64,000 bases of DNA, taken from positions 62,001 through 126,000 of the forward strand of contig CAVYRN010000008.1 of the NCBI GenBank assembly GCA_963771015.1. Direction: 5' to 3'. This DNA is from CAVSJJ01 sp963771015. Lineage in GTDB: Bacteria; Actinomycetota; Actinomycetes; Actinomycetales; Dermatophilaceae. This document shows, piece after piece, positions 38,430 through 47,999 of this stretch; within the stretch, counting starts at the first letter, position 1, and every line of letters starts with the position of its first letter. The notes beneath the pieces were generated by a model, which did no database searches, had not been told where the DNA came from, and was given only the letters and a program-made list of their open reading frames with translations. The position numbers and the translations under genes are program-made.

Positions 38430-40757
38430 TCACTCGATGGTGGCCCGACCCCCGGTGACCCGGTAGACGTCGAAGACACCGTCGATCCGTCGCACGGCCT
38501 TGATGACGTGGTCGAGATGGCCGGGGTCGCCCATCTCGAAGGTGAACCTGAGGTTCGCGACCCGGTCCCGTGAGGTGTGCACGCTGGCCGAGAGGATGTT
38601 GACGCCGCTGTCCGAGAGCACCTTCGTCACGTCCGAGAGCAGCCGCGACCGGTCGAGGGCCTCGACCTGCAGCTGGACGAGGAACAGCGATCCGGCCGAC
38701 GGCGCCCACTCGACGTCGATGATCTTCTCCGGCTGGGAGAGGAGCGAGTCGGCGTTCGTGCAGTCCTTCCGGTGGACCGATACCCCGTTGCCGCGGGTGA
38801 CGAAGCCGAGGATGTCGTCCCCGGGTACGGGCGTGCAACAGCGGGCCAGCTTGACCCAGACGTCCGCCATGTCCTTGACGACGACACCCGGGTCGCCGTG
38901 CCGACGCCGCGGGCGTGACGGCGCTGGGACCGTGGCCTCCGCGAAGTCCTCGCTCGCCCCCTCCTCCCCGCCGACGGAGGCGACGAGGCGGTCCATGATG
39001 TGCTGCGCCGAGACGTGACCCTCGCCGATGGCCGCGTACAGCGCCTCGATGCCCGCAAGGTGCAGCTCCTCGGCGACGCCGGTCAGGGACTCCAGCGAGG
39101 TGAGCCGGGTGATCGGCAGACCCTGCTTGCGCATGGCCTTGGCCAGGGCCTCCTTGCCGGCCTCGACCATCTCCTCGCGACGTTCCTTGGTGAACCAGTG
39201 CCGGATCTTGTTCCGCGCCCGTGCCGACTTGACGAAGGTGAGCCAGTCCCGGGACGGCCCCGCACCGTCGGCCTTGGACGTCAGCACCTCGACGACGTCA
39301 CCGTTGTCCAGGCGGCTCTCCAGTGGCACGAGCCGGCCGTTGACCCGGGCGCCGATGCAGTGGTGGCCCACCTCGGTGTGGACGGCGTAGGCGAAGTCGA
39401 CCGGGGTGGACCCGGCGGGCAGCCCGACGACCTGGCCCTTCGGCGTGAAGACGTACACCTCGCTCGCGGTGATCTCGAAGCGCAGCGACTCGAGGAACTC
39501 GCCCGGGTCCGCGGTCTCCTTCTGCCAGTCGAGCAGCTGGCGCAGCCAGGCCATGTCGTTGATCGGCCCGGTCTCGCCCCTGGTCGTGTCGACCTTGCCT
39601 CCGGTGAGGGCGTCCTCCTTGTACTTCCAGTGGGCGGCCACGCCGTACTCGGCCCGCCGGTGCATCGTGTGGGTCCGGATCTGGATCTCGACCGGTTTCC
39701 CGCCCGGGCCGATGACCGTCGTGTGCAGCGACTGGTACATGTTGAACTTCGGCATGGCGATGTAGTCCTTGAACCGGCCGGGCACCGGGTTCCAGCGGGC
39801 GTGCATCGCGCCGAGGGCGGCATAGCAGTCGCGGACCGTCTCGACGAGGACCCGGACGGCGACGAGGTCGTAGATCTGGTCGAAGTCGCGACCACCCACG
39901 ATCATCTTCTGGTAGACGGAGTAGTAGTGCTTGGGCCGACCGGTGACGACGGCCTTGAGCTTGGCGGCCTTGAGGTCGCTGGAGACCTGCTCCCGGACCC
40001 GGGTGAGGTACTCCTCCCGGGCGGGTGCCCGCTCGGCGACGAGCCGGACGATCTCGTCGTACACCTTCGGGTAGAGCGTCTGGAAGGACAGGTCCTCCAG
40101 CTCCCACTTGATCGTGTTCATCCCGAGCCGGTGCGCCAGCGGAGCGTAGATCTCGAGGGTCTCCTTCGCCTTGCGCTGGGCGGAGTCCTTGGAGACATGC
40201 CGCCAGGTGCGGGCGTTGTGCAGCCGGTCGGCCAGCTTGATGACGAGGACCCGGATGTCGCGGGCCATGGCGACGATCATCTTGCGGACCGTCTCTGACT
40301 GTGCGGCGTCGCCGTAGGTCACCCGATCGAGCTTCGTCACACCGTCGACGAGCATGGCGATCTCCGGCCCGAAGTCCTGCTCGAGGGCCTTGAGGCTGTA
40401 GGGCGTGTCCTCGACGGTGTCGTGCAGCAGCGCGGCGGCGAGGGTCGCCGGCGTCATGCCGAGCTCGGCAAGGATCGTCGTCACCGCCAGCGGGTGGGTG
40501 ATGTAGGGGTCGCCGCTCTTGCGGACCTGGCCCTCGTGGGCCCGCTCGGCGACGTCGTAGGCCCGCTCGATCACCGAGAGATCGGCCTTGGGATGGGTCT
40601 CCCGAACCGTCTGGAGCAACGGCTCGAGGACGGGGTTGTCGACGCTCTTGTGCCCGCCGAAACGCGCCAGGCGGGCCTTCGCGCGGGATCGGCTCGAGAC
40701 GTGCGTAGGCACGGCGACCGCCCCCGATGGGGGCGTTATCGTCGTCTCCTCGCTCAT
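38430..40757 (-). CDS. relA: Bifunctional (p)ppGpp synthase/hydrolase RelA/SpoT
   Basis: A 775-residue Rel protein. The HD hydrolase domain (about 50-200) keeps the metal motif LLHDTVEDTP and the phosphate motif in GQVRKSGDPYITHP. The synthetase domain (about 250-370) has YSVYQKMI and RDCYAALGAMHARW. TGS (about 420-480, VYVFTPKGQVVGLPAG) and a C-terminal ACT domain (about 700-775) follow. Both catalytic centres look intact, so it should make and remove (p)ppGpp. It follows apt by 56 bp in the sec-apt-rel order of Rv2583c. Confidence 0.96.
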   Translation of the reverse strand: MSEETTITPPSGAVAVPTHVSSRSRAKARLARFGGHKSVDNPVLEPLLQTVRETHPKADLSVIERAYDVAERAHEGQVRKSGDPYITHPLAVTTILAELGMTPATLAAALLHDTVEDTPYSLKALEQDFGPEIAMLVDGVTKLDRVTYGDAAQSETVRKMIVAMARDIRVLVIKLADRLHNARTWRHVSKDSAQRKAKETLEIYAPLAHRLGMNTIKWELEDLSFQTLYPKVYDEIVRLVAERAPAREEYLTRVREQVSSDLKAAKLKAVVTGRPKHYYSVYQKMIVGGRDFDQIYDLVAVRVLVETVRDCYAALGAMHARWNPVPGRFKDYIAMPKFNMYQSLHTTVIGPGGKPVEIQIRTHTMHRRAEYGVAAHWKYKEDALTGGKVDTTRGETGPINDMAWLRQLLDWQKETADPGEFLESLRFEITASEVYVFTPKGQVVGLPAGSTPVDFAYAVHTEVGHHCIGARVNGRLVPLESRLDNGDVVEVLTSKADGAGPSRDWLTFVKSARARNKIRHWFTKERREEMVEAGKEALAKAMRKQGLPITRLTSLESLTGVAEELHLAGIEALYAAIGEGHVSAQHIMDRLVASVGGEEGASEDFAEATVPAPSRPRRRHGDPGVVVKDMADVWVKLARCCTPVPGDDILGFVTRGNGVSVHRKDCTNADSLLSQPEKIIDVEWAPSAGSLFLVQLQVEALDRSRLLSDVTKVLSDSGVNILSASVHTSRDRVANLRFTFEMGDPGHLDHVIKAVRRIDGVFDVYRVTGGRATIE

Positions 40758-40813
40758 GGCCGAAGTGTAGTCGGCGGCCCTGCAGGACCCGGCACGCCGA
40801 GCGGCGGGCCCGC

Positions 40814-41341
40814 TCAGGCGGTGAGAACGGCCTCCACCCGGCGCTCCCCCAGCCGGTGCCGGCCGCCGAGAGCTGCGAGCTCGACGATGACATCGAGGGC
40901 GACCACCTCGGCGCCCACGAGGGTGAGCAGGTCCCAGGCGGCGGCCGCGGTCCCCCCGGTCGCCAGGACGTCGTCGACGAGGAGGACGCGCTCGCCACCG
41001 GCGAAGGCGTCGGCGTGCACCTCGATCGTCGCCTCGCCGTACTCCAGCGCGTACGAGATCGAGACCGTCTCGGAGGGCAGCTTGCCCGCCTTGCGGATCG
41101 GGATGAAGCCGACCCCGAGCTCGCGGGCGAGCAGGGCCCCGATGATGAAGCCTCGCGCCTCGACGCCCGCGACGAGGTCGACCTCACCGGTATGCCGGGC
41201 CGCGAGGTCGGCGACGACGGCGGCCACCGCCCCGGCGTCGGCGAGCAGCGGGGTGATGTCCTTGAAGATGATCCCCGGCTGTGGGAAGTCGGGGATGTCC
41301 CGCAACTGCGCAGAGACGATCGGCCCGGCCGAGGGGACCAT
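40814..41341 (-). CDS. apt: Adenine phosphoribosyltransferase
   Basis: A 175-residue phosphoribosyltransferase. The PRPP loop is VLLVDDVLATGGTAAAA, and the adenine/flexible loop region is ARGFIIGALLA and IRKAGKLPSETVS. It salvages adenine to AMP. The start ATG at 41341 lies 5 bp after the secF stop, so it is likely in the same transcript. Confidence 0.95.
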   Translation of the reverse strand: MVPSAGPIVSAQLRDIPDFPQPGIIFKDITPLLADAGAVAAVVADLAARHTGEVDLVAGVEARGFIIGALLARELGVGFIPIRKAGKLPSETVSISYALEYGEATIEVHADAFAGGERVLLVDDVLATGGTAAAAWDLLTLVGAEVVALDVIVELAALGGRHRLGERRVEAVLTA

Positions 41342-41346
41342 GTCCG

Positions 41347-42525
41347 CTACCGCTTCGCCCTGGGCTTGCGCTTGGGCTGGTTGCGCGGGCCGGCCACCGA
41401 GGCGTAGCGATGGACCTGGCGCCCGGTGAGGGTGGCCTCCGAGGGCTCGCCGTCGCCGGCCAGCGCCTCGTCCGCCGGGGCTGCCTCTGCCTCCCCGACG
41501 CCGGGCGGCTCCGCGGTGGCTTCCTCGGTGCTCTTGAGCTCGCGGGCCCGCTTCGCCTGGGCGCGCGCGGCCCGCTTGGTCAGCTCGATGACCGCCGGCT
41601 CGGTGCTCCGCAGCGACACGAGGATCGGCGTCGCGATGAAGATCGAGGAGTAGGCGCCGACGAGGATGCCGATGAACAGCACGAGCGAGAGGTCCACCAG
41701 GGTGCCCGGGCCGAGCCAGAGCGTGCCCACGACGAGGATCGACAGGATCGGCAGAAGGGCGACGACGGTCGTGTTGATGGAGCGGACCATGGTCTGGTTC
41801 ACGGCGAGGTTGGCCGCCTCCGCATGGGTCCGTCGACCGTTGGCCATGGCCTCGGTCGTGTTCTCCCGGACCTTGTCGAAGACGACGACGGTGTCGTAGA
41901 GCGAGTAGCCGAGCACGGTGAGGAAGCCGATGAGGGTCGCGGGCGAGACCTCGAAGCCGACGAGGGCATAGACGCCCACGGTGATGACGAGGTCATGGGC
42001 CAGGGCGATGAGAGCGGCCAGCGACATCTTCCAGGTCCGGAAGTAGCCGGCCATGGCCAGGGCCACCAGGAGCAGGAAGATGATGAGCGCCTTGAGCGCG
42101 CTCTGGCTCACCGATGCGCCCCACGACGGCCCGATGAAGGTCGCGCTGACGTCGTTGTCGGCGACCTTGAACTCCTTGGCCAGGGCGCTCTTGACCTGGG
42201 CGCTCTGGGTGCCGTTGAGCCGCTCGGTCTGCACCCGGACCGTATCGGTCCCGATCTTCGTCACGTTGACATTCGTGCCCGATCGGACCGATGAGACGGA
42301 GTCACGAGCCCGCGTCTCGTAGTTGGCGATGTCGGTGGCCTTCGAGACGCGGAACTCGGAGCCTCCCTTGAACTCCAGCCCGAGGTTGAGGTGCCGGGTC
42401 CCCAGCCCGATCAGGGCGATGACGATGAGGGCCAGCGAGCCCAGGTAGAAGGTCCGGCGCCTTGCGACCACCGGGACCGACCGCTTCCCGGTGTAGAGGT
42501 CGTTGCCGAAGTCGGCGAAGCTCAT
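41347..42525 (-). CDS. secF: Protein translocase subunit SecF
   Basis: A 392-residue RND-type membrane protein. Six membrane helices surround a periplasmic P4 domain, with the SecF motif GLEFKGGSEFRVS near residue 50 and the cytoplasmic segment VGFEVSPATLIGFLTVLGYSLYDTVVVFDKVRENT. A charged Arg/Lys-rich tail of about 70 residues ends the protein. With SecD and YajC it assists Sec export. ATG at 42525 overlaps the secD stop. Confidence 0.95.
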   Translation of the reverse strand: MSFADFGNDLYTGKRSVPVVARRRTFYLGSLALIVIALIGLGTRHLNLGLEFKGGSEFRVSKATDIANYETRARDSVSSVRSGTNVNVTKIGTDTVRVQTERLNGTQSAQVKSALAKEFKVADNDVSATFIGPSWGASVSQSALKALIIFLLLVALAMAGYFRTWKMSLAALIALAHDLVITVGVYALVGFEVSPATLIGFLTVLGYSLYDTVVVFDKVRENTTEAMANGRRTHAEAANLAVNQTMVRSINTTVVALLPILSILVVGTLWLGPGTLVDLSLVLFIGILVGAYSSIFIATPILVSLRSTEPAVIELTKRAARAQAKRARELKSTEEATAEPPGVGEAEAAPADEALAGDGEPSEATLTGRQVHRYASVAGPRNQPKRKPRAKR

Positions 42526-44330
42526 GACGTCCTCCCCTCACTCGTGGCGACCCGGGGTGTGGACGGGACGAACCGGCCCCGACCGGCATACCGCGTCGTC
42601 TTCGCGCCGAGCCGCCGTGGGTCCAGACCCGACCACGAGTGGCCGTCGCGGAAGAACGGCCGGCGGGCCAGCAGGGCCACCGTCGGGTGGGTGAAGAGGA
42701 ACACGATGAGCAGGTCGAGCAGCGTCGTCAGACCCAGCGTGAACGCGAAGCCACGCACGTTCGCCGACGCGAGGACGTAGAGGACGAAGGCGGCGAGGAA
42801 GTTGACGCCGTCGGCGGCCAGGATGGTCCGCTTGGCCCGTCCCCACCCGGTCTCGACGGCGCTGGCCAGCGACCGGCCCTCACGCAGCTCGTCACGGACC
42901 CGTTCGAAGTAGACGATGAACGAGTCGGCGGTGATACCGATCGCGACGATCAGACCCGTGACGCCGGCCATGTCCAGCCGGTAGTTGTACGACCAGCCGA
43001 GGATCGTGATGGCGAGGTAGGTCATCAGCGCCGACACGAGGATCGACACGATGGTGACCGAGCCGAGGGCGCGGTACTGCAGGAGCGAGTAGATGACCAC
43101 GAGCACGAGACCGACCAGACCCGCCAGGAGGCCGTAGCGCAGCTGCTCGGACCCCAGGGTGGGGCTGATCTGCTGCTGGGTCTCGAGGGTGAACGACATG
43201 GGCAGTGCGCCGAACTTCAGCTGCTGGGCGAGGGACTTGGCCGAGGCGAGGGTGAAGGAGCCGGTGATGCTGGCCTGCCCGGCGAGGATGGCAGACTGGA
43301 AGTACGGCGCGACGATGACCCGGGAGTCCAGGGTCGCGGCCATCTCGTTCTGCGGGCTCGGCAGGCCCACCATCTTCTGGCTGTAGGTCGCATACGCCTT
43401 GGAGCCAGCGCTCTTGAAGGTGAGCTGGATCTCGACGGTGCTCGTCACCTGGCCGGTCTGGTTGGTCTGGTAGCCCGCGGTGGCGTTGGCGATCTGGTCG
43501 CCGCCGACGACGACCGGGCCGAGGATGTACTTCGAGGCGCCGTCCTGGTCGCACGTGACGAGTGGCTCCCCCGCCGGCGGCTGCGCGCCCGTCCCGACGA
43601 TCTTGGCCACCGAGGCGGCGTCGGCACAGTTGAGCTCGTCGTACTGGGCCCGGATCGCCGGAGTGATCCAGGCCAGGTCCGTCGCGTCCTTCGGAGCAGT
43701 GGTCGTGGTGGGGCCGGCCGTTCCCGTCGGGGTCGGGGTCGCGGTGGCGGTCGGGCTCGCCGTCGAGGTCGGGGTGGGGGTCACGGCGGTGCGCACCCGG
43801 CTGCGGCTGGCGGTGCTGCTCGTCGTCGACGGCCGGCTCGCGCTGGTCCCGGTGGGGGTGGCGGTGGCGGAGGCGCCCGACGTCGCGGTCCCGGTGGGGG
43901 TACTGCTCGACGTGGGGGTGGCCGTCGGCTGCGGGCTGCCCGCCGTCCGGGCCAGAACGGGCCGGAACTCGAGCGCGGAGGCGTTCTTGATCGCGTCGAG
44001 TGTCGCCTGGCTGGGAGTCCCGGGGATGCTGACGACGATGTTCTGCCCACCCTGTGTCGTCACCTCGGCACCGGCGATGCCGCCGGCGTCGACGCGGTTG
44101 ACGATGATGTCGCGAGCCTGCGAGAGCTGCTCGGCTGAGGCACTCTGACCGCCGGTGAGCTTCGGGGCGAGGATCATCTGGGTCCCGCCCTGGAGGTCCA
44201 GGCCCAACTTCGGGGTGAACCCTGCGGTACCCCACTGGTGGGCGCCCGCCAGCAGTCCGCCCATCGCGATGACGAGGACGAACAGGGTGAGCAGCGAGCG
44301 GCGCGCGGAGGCGTGCTGGGTGACCGCCAT
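42522..44330 (-). CDS. secD: Protein translocase subunit SecD
   Basis: A 602-residue RND-type protein. The first helix (about 12-30) is followed by GLDLQGGTQMIL, then the large outer P1 domain, and five C-terminal helices with VGLVLVVIYSLLQYRAL, GITADSFIVYFERVRDELREGRS and VNFLAAFVLY. Within P1, residues about 130-218 are an inserted Thr/Ser/Pro/Ala-rich stretch with no conserved structure. ATG at 44330 has GGAGAG six bases upstream. It sits between yajC and secF. Confidence 0.95.
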   Translation of the reverse strand: MAVTQHASARRSLLTLFVLVIAMGGLLAGAHQWGTAGFTPKLGLDLQGGTQMILAPKLTGGQSASAEQLSQARDIIVNRVDAGGIAGAEVTTQGGQNIVVSIPGTPSQATLDAIKNASALEFRPVLARTAGSPQPTATPTSSSTPTGTATSGASATATPTGTSASRPSTTSSTASRSRVRTAVTPTPTSTASPTATATPTPTGTAGPTTTTAPKDATDLAWITPAIRAQYDELNCADAASVAKIVGTGAQPPAGEPLVTCDQDGASKYILGPVVVGGDQIANATAGYQTNQTGQVTSTVEIQLTFKSAGSKAYATYSQKMVGLPSPQNEMAATLDSRVIVAPYFQSAILAGQASITGSFTLASAKSLAQQLKFGALPMSFTLETQQQISPTLGSEQLRYGLLAGLVGLVLVVIYSLLQYRALGSVTIVSILVSALMTYLAITILGWSYNYRLDMAGVTGLIVAIGITADSFIVYFERVRDELREGRSLASAVETGWGRAKRTILAADGVNFLAAFVLYVLASANVRGFAFTLGLTTLLDLLIVFLFTHPTVALLARRPFFRDGHSWSGLDPRRLGAKTTRYAGRGRFVPSTPRVATSEGRTS

Positions 44331-44331
44331 G

Positions 44332-44628
44332 TCAGCTCTCCGTTCCCGGGTGGGCGGTGGGGCCACCCGCCGGCGCGGCCATCCCGATGGCCCGCCGGTC
44401 GAAACGCAACGTCGTCCCGGGCGCCACCTCGAGGGCGACCACGCCGTCGTCGATCGCGACGATCCGTCCGAACATCCCCGAGGTCGTCACGACGTCGTCG
44501 CCGACCGACAGGGACCGCTGGAACGCCTGCGTCTGGCGCTGCCCCCTCCGCGAGATCATGAAGAGGTACAGGAGCAGCAGCACCGGCAGGGAGAAGAGGA
44601 TCAGGTTTCCGATCCCGGAGGATGGCAT
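44332..44628 (-). CDS. yajC: Sec translocase accessory subunit YajC
   Basis: A 98-residue protein with one N-terminal membrane helix (about 9-25, LILFSLPVLLLLYLFMI) and the YajC domain SVGDDVVTTSGMFGRIVAIDD. It binds the SecDF complex. The ATG at 44628 is preferred since AAGGAA lies seven bases upstream. It ends 1 bp before the secD ATG. Confidence 0.92.
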   Translation of the reverse strand: MPSSGIGNLILFSLPVLLLLYLFMISRRGQRQTQAFQRSLSVGDDVVTTSGMFGRIVAIDDGVVALEVAPGTTLRFDRRAIGMAAPAGGPTAHPGTES

Positions 44629-44800
44629 CAAGGGTTCCTTCGGCTTGGGTCACGCACCGCTGGCTTCCGGGCCGGGCGCGTCAGCGGCCCGGTCGCCGCC
44701 GGGCCGCGGGCCAGTCTAGGCGACGTGGGTTCACGGGACCAACGGACGGTCCCGGCCCCGGGTGCCGCAGGTCGTGGCGGCGCCTCGATGACGATGGCGC

Positions 44801-45970
44801 TCAACCGCCCAGCCGCCCGGGACCGTCGTCGAGTGGGAGCGGAGCCTGGGTGAGGCCGTCGTGCGGGGTCGGGAGCCCAAGGTGGCCCCAGGCGCGTGGC
44901 GACGCGGCCCGACCGCGGGGGGTGCGCACCATGAAGCCCTCGCGCACGAGGTAGGGCTCGGCGACCGTCTCGACCGTCTCGGCCTCCTCGCCGACCGCGA
45001 CCGCGAGCGTCGCCAGCCCGACCGGCCCGCCACCGAAGCGCCGGCACAGGGCGTCGAGGACCGCCCGGTCGAGGCGGTCCAGACCGGCCTCGTCGACATC
45101 GAACAACCCGAGTGCTTCGCGGGCCGAGTGCCGGTCGACGACGCCGGTGCCGTATACCTCGGCCCAGTCGCGCACCCGCCGGAGCAGGCGGTTCGCGATC
45201 CGGGGCGTGCCCCGGGAACGCCCGGCGATCTCGGCGATGCCCTCCTCGTCGGCGGCGACGCGCAGCAGACCCGCCGAACGGTGCAGGATCGTCACGAGGT
45301 CGGCGACCTCGTAGTAGTCCAGATGTCCGGTGAACCCGAACCGGTCGCGCAGCGGGGCCGGCAGCAGCCCGGCCCGGGTCGTCGCTCCGACCACCGTGAA
45401 CGGGGGCAGCTCCAGGGGGATTGCCGTCGCACCCGGCCCCTTGCCGACGATGACATCGACACGGAAGTCCTCCATGGCGAGGTAGAGCATCTCCTCGGCC
45501 GAGCGGGACATCCGGTGGATCTCGTCGAGGAAGAACACCTCCCCCTCGTCGAGGGAGGACAGCACCGCAGCGAGGTCGCCGGCATGCTGGATCGCCGGCC
45601 CGCTCGTCACCCGGACCGGGCGCTCGAGCTCGGCCGCCACGATCATCGCGAGGGTCGTCTTGCCGAGCCCGGGGGGGCCGGACAGGAGGATGTGGTCCGG
45701 CACCGTGCCCCGCTGTCGGGCGGCCCGAAGGACGAGGTCCAGCTGGTCCCGCACCCGCGGCTGGCCGGGGAAGTCCGCCAGCCGTCGGGGCCGAAGCGTC
45801 GCCTCGACGGAGTCGTCGTCGTCGGACCCACCGGCGTCGACGATCCGGGCGGTGGCCTCGAAGGAGCCGTCGTCGCGGCGCTCATCGACCTGGTCGGCGT
45901 CGCCCTCGTCCCAGCCCTCGGCCTCGCTCACCTCGGACCGGAACCCACGGGCGCCTTCGTCGCCGCTCAC
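44801..45970 (-). CDS. ruvB: Holliday junction branch migration ATPase RuvB
   Basis: A 389-residue AAA+ motor. Walker A is LSGPPGLGKTTLAM, Walker B is VFFLDEIHRMSRSAEEMLY, sensor 1 is VGATTRAGLLPAPLRDRFG and sensor 2 is SRGTPRIANRLLRRVRD. A wing domain with REGFMVRTPRGR closes it. An acidic N-terminal extension of about 50 residues and a short Pro-rich C-terminus are variable. GTG at 45970 overlaps the ruvA stop. The ruvCAB order is normal for actinobacteria. Confidence 0.96.
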   Translation of the reverse strand: MSGDEGARGFRSEVSEAEGWDEGDADQVDERRDDGSFEATARIVDAGGSDDDDSVEATLRPRRLADFPGQPRVRDQLDLVLRAARQRGTVPDHILLSGPPGLGKTTLAMIVAAELERPVRVTSGPAIQHAGDLAAVLSSLDEGEVFFLDEIHRMSRSAEEMLYLAMEDFRVDVIVGKGPGATAIPLELPPFTVVGATTRAGLLPAPLRDRFGFTGHLDYYEVADLVTILHRSAGLLRVAADEEGIAEIAGRSRGTPRIANRLLRRVRDWAEVYGTGVVDRHSAREALGLFDVDEAGLDRLDRAVLDALCRRFGGGPVGLATLAVAVGEEAETVETVAEPYLVREGFMVRTPRGRAASPRAWGHLGLPTPHDGLTQAPLPLDDGPGRLGG

Positions 45971-46566
45971 GGGGCCAGCTCCCGCAGGGCGAGCCGGAGC
46001 AGGCTGGCAACGTCCGGGGTCTCACCGGCGTCGGGGGCCACCGCGCGCACCGCCTCGTCAGCCTGGCGGCTGCTCCACCCCAGCCCGACGAGGGCCTCGC
46101 TGACCTGGTCACGCCACGGCGCGGTGAGCGCGCTCGCGGCCGGGACCGAGCCGCTCGATGAACCGAGCTCACCGACCTTGTCGCGCAGCTCGAGGACGAG
46201 GCGCTCGGCGCTCTTCTTCCCGATGCCCGGGATCTTCGTCAGGGCGGTCGTGTCCCCCGTCGACAGGGCGATGCGGACCGCGTGCGGCGCCATGACCGAG
46301 AGCATCGCCAGGGCGAGCCGGGGCCCGACGCCGGAGACGGTCTGTACCGTCTCGAACAGTTCGCGCTCGTCGTCGGAGCCGAAGCCGTAGAGGGTGAGCG
46401 AGTCCTCCCGGACCACGAGGCTGGTCGCCAGTGCCACCGCCTGTCCTCGCCGACAGGCGGCCGCCGTCGCGGGGGTGGTGTGGACGAGCATGCCGACGCC
46501 ACCGACGTCGACGACGACCCGGTCCAGGCCCACCGAGGCCGCCGTCCCCCGCAGCGAGGCGATCAT
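45967..46566 (-). CDS. ruvA: Holliday junction DNA helicase subunit RuvA
   Basis: A 199-residue protein. The OB fold starts MIASLRGTAASVGLDRVVVDVGGVG, two helix-hairpin-helix motifs follow (VSGVGPRLALAMLS and IPGIGKKSAERLVLEL), and the C-terminal domain III is about 150-197. It tetramerises on the four-way junction and loads RuvB. ATG at 46566 overlaps the ruvC stop (ATGA). Confidence 0.95.
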   Translation of the reverse strand: MIASLRGTAASVGLDRVVVDVGGVGMLVHTTPATAAACRRGQAVALATSLVVREDSLTLYGFGSDDERELFETVQTVSGVGPRLALAMLSVMAPHAVRIALSTGDTTALTKIPGIGKKSAERLVLELRDKVGELGSSSGSVPAASALTAPWRDQVSEALVGLGWSSRQADEAVRAVAPDAGETPDVASLLRLALRELAP

Positions 46567-47075
46567 CGCCCGCCCGCCTTCGCCAGTGCGGCCAGCCGGG
46601 CCGTCGCCTGGCCGCGCCACAGATGGCACACGGCGAGGGCGAGGGCATCGGCGGCGTCGGCGGGGCTGGGGGCCACGTCGAGGCCGAGGATGCGGGTCAC
46701 CATCGTCGTCACCTGGGCCTTGCCGGCGCGCCCGCTGCCGGTGACCGCGGCCTTCACCTCGGTCGGGGTGTGGAAGACGACCGGTATGCCGCGCTTGGTG
46801 GCCGTCAGAAGGGCGACCGCCGTCGCATGTGCCGTCGTCATGACCGAGGCGACGTTGACGTCGGCGAACACGCGTTCGATGGCGACGACCTCGGGGGCGT
46901 AGCGCCCCAGCCACTGGTCGAGCTCGGACTCGAGAAAGACCAGGCGCTGCCCCGGGTCGGCGTCGGCCGGGGTGCGGACGACGCCGACCGCCACGAGCGC
47001 CGCGCGGCCCGGCCGACCGTCGACGACCCCGAGCCCACACCGGGTGAGCCCCGGGTCCACACCGAGGACGCGCAC
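46563..47075 (-). CDS. ruvC: Holliday junction resolvase RuvC
   Basis: A 170-residue nuclease. Catalytic acids are in LGVDPGLTRCG, AIERVF and the C-terminal AADALALAVCH. It cuts junctions symmetrically after RuvAB migration. GTG at 47075. An ATA isoleucine codon in this gene is part of a GTATGCCG octamer (46784). It begins 156 bp after the yebC gene, so a promoter probably lies in 47076-47231. Confidence 0.95.
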   Translation of the reverse strand: MRVLGVDPGLTRCGLGVVDGRPGRAALVAVGVVRTPADADPGQRLVFLESELDQWLGRYAPEVVAIERVFADVNVASVMTTAHATAVALLTATKRGIPVVFHTPTEVKAAVTGSGRAGKAQVTTMVTRILGLDVAPSPADAADALALAVCHLWRGQATARLAALAKAGGR

Positions 47076-47231
47076 AGCAGCGAGGTCCCTTCGTCGTTGG
47101 CCCGCGGCATACCGAGGCCGGTCCGAACACCTGTTCGGTTCGCAACGCTACACAGCACCGCGCGGCCAACGGGTGACCAACACGCCCGCCGAGCCGGCCC
47201 CTGGTCCGGACGGCCCTCGCGGGCCGCGTCC

Positions 47232-47999
47232 TCACTCAGCGTCGAGCGCCTCGAGAACGTCGTCGGGGATCTCACCGTTGGCAAAGACGTCCTGGACGTC
47301 GTCGGAGTCCTCGAGGGCCTCGATGACCCGGATCATCCGCTTGGCGCCGTCAAGGTCCAGCGGGACCTGCATGCTGGGCACCCAGGACGCCTCGGCGGAG
47401 TCGTAGTCGATCCCGGCGCCCTGCAGTGCGGTGCGTACGGCGACGACGTCCGTGGCCTCGGTGACGATCTCGAAGGACTCGCCGTTGTCGTTGACCTCCT
47501 CGGCCCCGGCATCGAGGACGACCTCGATGAGGGAGTCCTCGGTCGCCTCACCGTTCGGCTGGGTCTTAGGCACCATGACGACACCCTTGCGGTTGAACAG
47601 GTAGGACACCGAGCCCGGCTCGGCCAGCGAGCCGCCGTTACGGGCCAGCGCGGTGCGGACCTCCGCCGCCGCCCGGTTGCGGTTGTCGGTGAGGCACTCG
47701 ATGAGGACGGCGACCCCCCCGGGCGCGTAGCCCTCGTAGGTGATGGTCTCCCAGTTCGCCCCGCCGCTCTCGGCCCCGGAGCCGCGCTTGACCGCCCGGT
47801 CGATGTTGTCGTTGGGCACCGAGGACTTCTTGGCCTTGTAGATCGCGTCCCAGAGGGTGGGGTTGCCGTCAGGGTCGCCGCCGCCGGTGCGGGCCGCGAC
47901 CTCGATGTTCTTGATGAGCTTGGCGAACAGCTTGCCCCGCTTGGCGTCGATGGCCGCCTTCTTGTGCTTCGTCGTCGCCCATTTGGAGTGGCCGCTCAT
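47232..47999 (-). CDS. yebC: YebC/PmpR family transcriptional/translational regulator
   Basis: A 255-residue TACO1/YebC protein. The start MSGHSKWATTKHKKAAIDAKRG is diagnostic. The middle has NDNIDRAVKRGSG and YEGYAPGGVAVLIE. Members have been described as DNA-binding regulators and, in recent work, as factors helping ribosomes at proline stretches. ATG at 47999 overlaps the pdxT stop. Confidence 0.95.
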   Translation of the reverse strand: MSGHSKWATTKHKKAAIDAKRGKLFAKLIKNIEVAARTGGGDPDGNPTLWDAIYKAKKSSVPNDNIDRAVKRGSGAESGGANWETITYEGYAPGGVAVLIECLTDNRNRAAAEVRTALARNGGSLAEPGSVSYLFNRKGVVMVPKTQPNGEATEDSLIEVVLDAGAEEVNDNGESFEIVTEATDVVAVRTALQGAGIDYDSAEASWVPSMQVPLDLDGAKRMIRVIEALEDSDDVQDVFANGEIPDDVLEALDAE

